Below, in pieces: positions 62,937-64,000 of a DNA stretch of 64,000 nt. Source of the DNA: Saprospiraceae bacterium (lineage in GTDB: Bacteria; Bacteroidota; Bacteroidia; Chitinophagales; Saprospiraceae). Within the stretch, counting starts at the first letter, position 1. The number at the start of each line of letters is the position of its first letter. Under the pieces are notes generated by a model. The model saw only the letters and a program-made list of their open reading frames with translations, was not told the origin of the DNA and searched no databases. The stretch spans positions 62,001 to 126,000 of the forward strand of contig JALHQW010000015.1 of assembly GCA_022841745.1 (NCBI GenBank). The letters run 5' to 3'. The translations under genes and the position numbers were made by a program.

Positions 62937-63893
62937 ATGCAAAAATCTGTTTTAGTGTTCATCGCCTTGTTCCTCAATGTTTTAGCACAAGCACAACCGA
63001 ACAAGAAAGTTGCCCCTGCACTCTCGAAATTCCTCAACACCGAGTTCATGGTCAAGTTCCATGACTTGCATATCGAAGCCGAAAGCCAGGCCATCGGGGC
63101 ACAGGCCCGGCAGGAAGCGCTTTCGGCAAGCGATGTTTACCGACTGCGTGCGGCATACGACCAGTCCGCCCACCGCGCCAACCAATTGCTCCAAAGCATC
63201 AAGCTGGACTTCCTGAACCAGAAGAAAATCAAGACCATCACCGAGTTCCCTGATATGTATGCCGATGGGCTTCGCTTCAAACTACAGGAGCTGGCCGATT
63301 TCTATGCCGCCAATTTCCAACAGGCGCTGGCAGATGCTTCCATTGGCTCGGAGAAGGACGGAGCGGCCATGCTGCTGCTCGTTACGGAACTGATTGGGCT
63401 TACAAAAGGGCTGGCCGACTACTTCGGAGACATCCGTCGTGAGTCAAAACAATATACAGCGGCCTATTTGGATGAAAACCTCGTCAGGCCGTACCGCTGG
63501 CGGTATTGGGATGAGTTGGCGGGCAATGTTTCCCCTTATGAAAATTATGAAAAGGATGCCGGCTTGCCTGAATTTCCAACCAGGCCGGAAAGCGACCCGC
63601 TCGACCAGCAATTGGATAAATGGAACAGCAAATTGGGCAATAACCAAAACCAGCCCGCTGAAGACTTGCCCTGGAACGACCTCGACAACCTGCCTGCCGA
63701 TACAAGTGGTGCCGCAAACCCATTTATTTATGAGGATTGGTCGCCAAACGAGCCTGGCGCCGATTCGACTATCCTGAACAAGGCTGCTGTTCCTGACAGC
63801 ACTGCCGTCCCTAACAATGCGAAACCAGTTTCTCCAGCTCCAGCTGCGAAGGGAAAGAAGGGCGCTACCAAGCAATCGGGAGGGAATTATTGA
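62937..63893 (+). CDS. Exported helical protein of unknown function
   Basis: 318 residues from the ATG at 62937; the TTG at 62928 would add three residues before the signal peptide (MQKSVLVFIALFLNVLAQAQ). The mature N-terminal two-thirds is mostly helical (ALSASDVYRLRAAYDQSAHR, KLQELADFYAANFQQALADA). The last 120 residues are Pro/Asp/Asn-rich and probably disordered, ending in a basic KGKKGATKQSGGNY tail. No catalytic motif or family recognised. It has its own upstream gap after the terminator at 62785 and may be the first gene of a transcript continuing at 63989. Confidence 0.5.
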   Translation: MQKSVLVFIALFLNVLAQAQPNKKVAPALSKFLNTEFMVKFHDLHIEAESQAIGAQARQEALSASDVYRLRAAYDQSAHRANQLLQSIKLDFLNQKKIKTITEFPDMYADGLRFKLQELADFYAANFQQALADASIGSEKDGAAMLLLVTELIGLTKGLADYFGDIRRESKQYTAAYLDENLVRPYRWRYWDELAGNVSPYENYEKDAGLPEFPTRPESDPLDQQLDKWNSKLGNNQNQPAEDLPWNDLDNLPADTSGAANPFIYEDWSPNEPGADSTILNKAAVPDSTAVPNNAKPVSPAPAAKGKKGATKQSGGNY

Positions 63894-63988
63894 AAATTGC
63901 GCTTAAAAATTAAAGGCTTGAGGTTTCTAATTTCCTTGAGCACTCTGCAAATCATGGCAGTTTACAATGCCACCATTGCCCATCCACC

Positions 63989-64000
63989 ATGAAAAACTTA
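63989..64000 (+). CDS. Possible start of the next gene, cut by window edge
   Basis: ATGAAAAACTTA (Met-Lys-Asn-Leu) at the extreme right edge resembles the start of an exported protein, 95 bp after the preceding stop. Only four codons are visible. Confidence 0.35.

Noticed and set aside
1..64000. tRNA, rRNA or complete insertion sequence
   Set aside because: None was recognised by eye; a covariance-model search would be needed to exclude a tRNA fully.

Overview
The window looks like a chromosomal segment of a Bacteroidota member, most likely of the Saprospiria (Lewinella/Haliscomenobacter-like). The reasons are type IX secretion (T9SS) C-terminal domains, giant SprB/PKD-repeat adhesins, CRTAC1 and BNR-repeat secreted proteins, Bacteroidota-type -7 promoter elements (TAnnTTTG), weak ribosome binding sites, and many intergenic palindromic or tandem repeats. 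This is inference from gene content; no rRNA or other taxonomic marker is present.

Layout. 1-482: a MntA/HepT nucleotidyltransferase-HEPN toxin-antitoxin pair, cut by the window edge. 530-22264: a dense array of exported caspase-fold (peptidase C14) TPR proteins. It holds one truncated copy and four full copies with intact His/Cys dyads, interleaved with two exported HExxH metallopeptidase-TPR proteins, an ECF sigma factor with a membrane TPR-bearing anti-sigma-like partner, small exported proteins and an S41 protease. 22543-27708: uvrA, then small accessory genes, including a Tox-URI2-like nuclease and a DUF4240 protein. 27838-33878: a mixed set (outer-membrane barrel, quinone-oxidoreductase-like enzyme, lipoprotein, HipA-like kinase with DUF3037 partner, GNAT, CotH-like lipoprotein). 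33896-47390: four large secreted or surface proteins on the minus strand (CRTAC1, BNR/VPS10-like, two SprB/T9SS adhesins). 47455-51926: an A+T-rich, translationally coupled pair that reads as a polymorphic toxin with a PD-(D/E)XK-like C-terminus and a cytosolic beta-propeller candidate immunity protein. 51927-53029: a 1.1-kb gene desert. 53030-55660: an FnIII protein and a POT peptide transporter. 55863-60620: a second ECF sigma/anti-sigma-TPR pair, divergent from an exported CHAT-TPR protease with a C-terminal membrane anchor. 60997-64000: an exported BTRD-repeat serine hydrolase and an unknown exported protein.

How the genes may work together. Twice in this window a sigma factor plus a membrane protein carrying extracytoplasmic TPRs sits next to clan-CD proteases (caspase or CHAT) that also carry TPRs and signal peptides. 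The simplest hypothesis is an envelope signalling or proteolysis module: exported caspase/CHAT-TPR proteases and metallopeptidase-TPR partners act on TPR-bearing substrates, possibly the anti-sigma factors. Parts of the array look duplicated as a block and recombined. This proposal is inference; the domains, motifs and gene order are read directly from the sequence.
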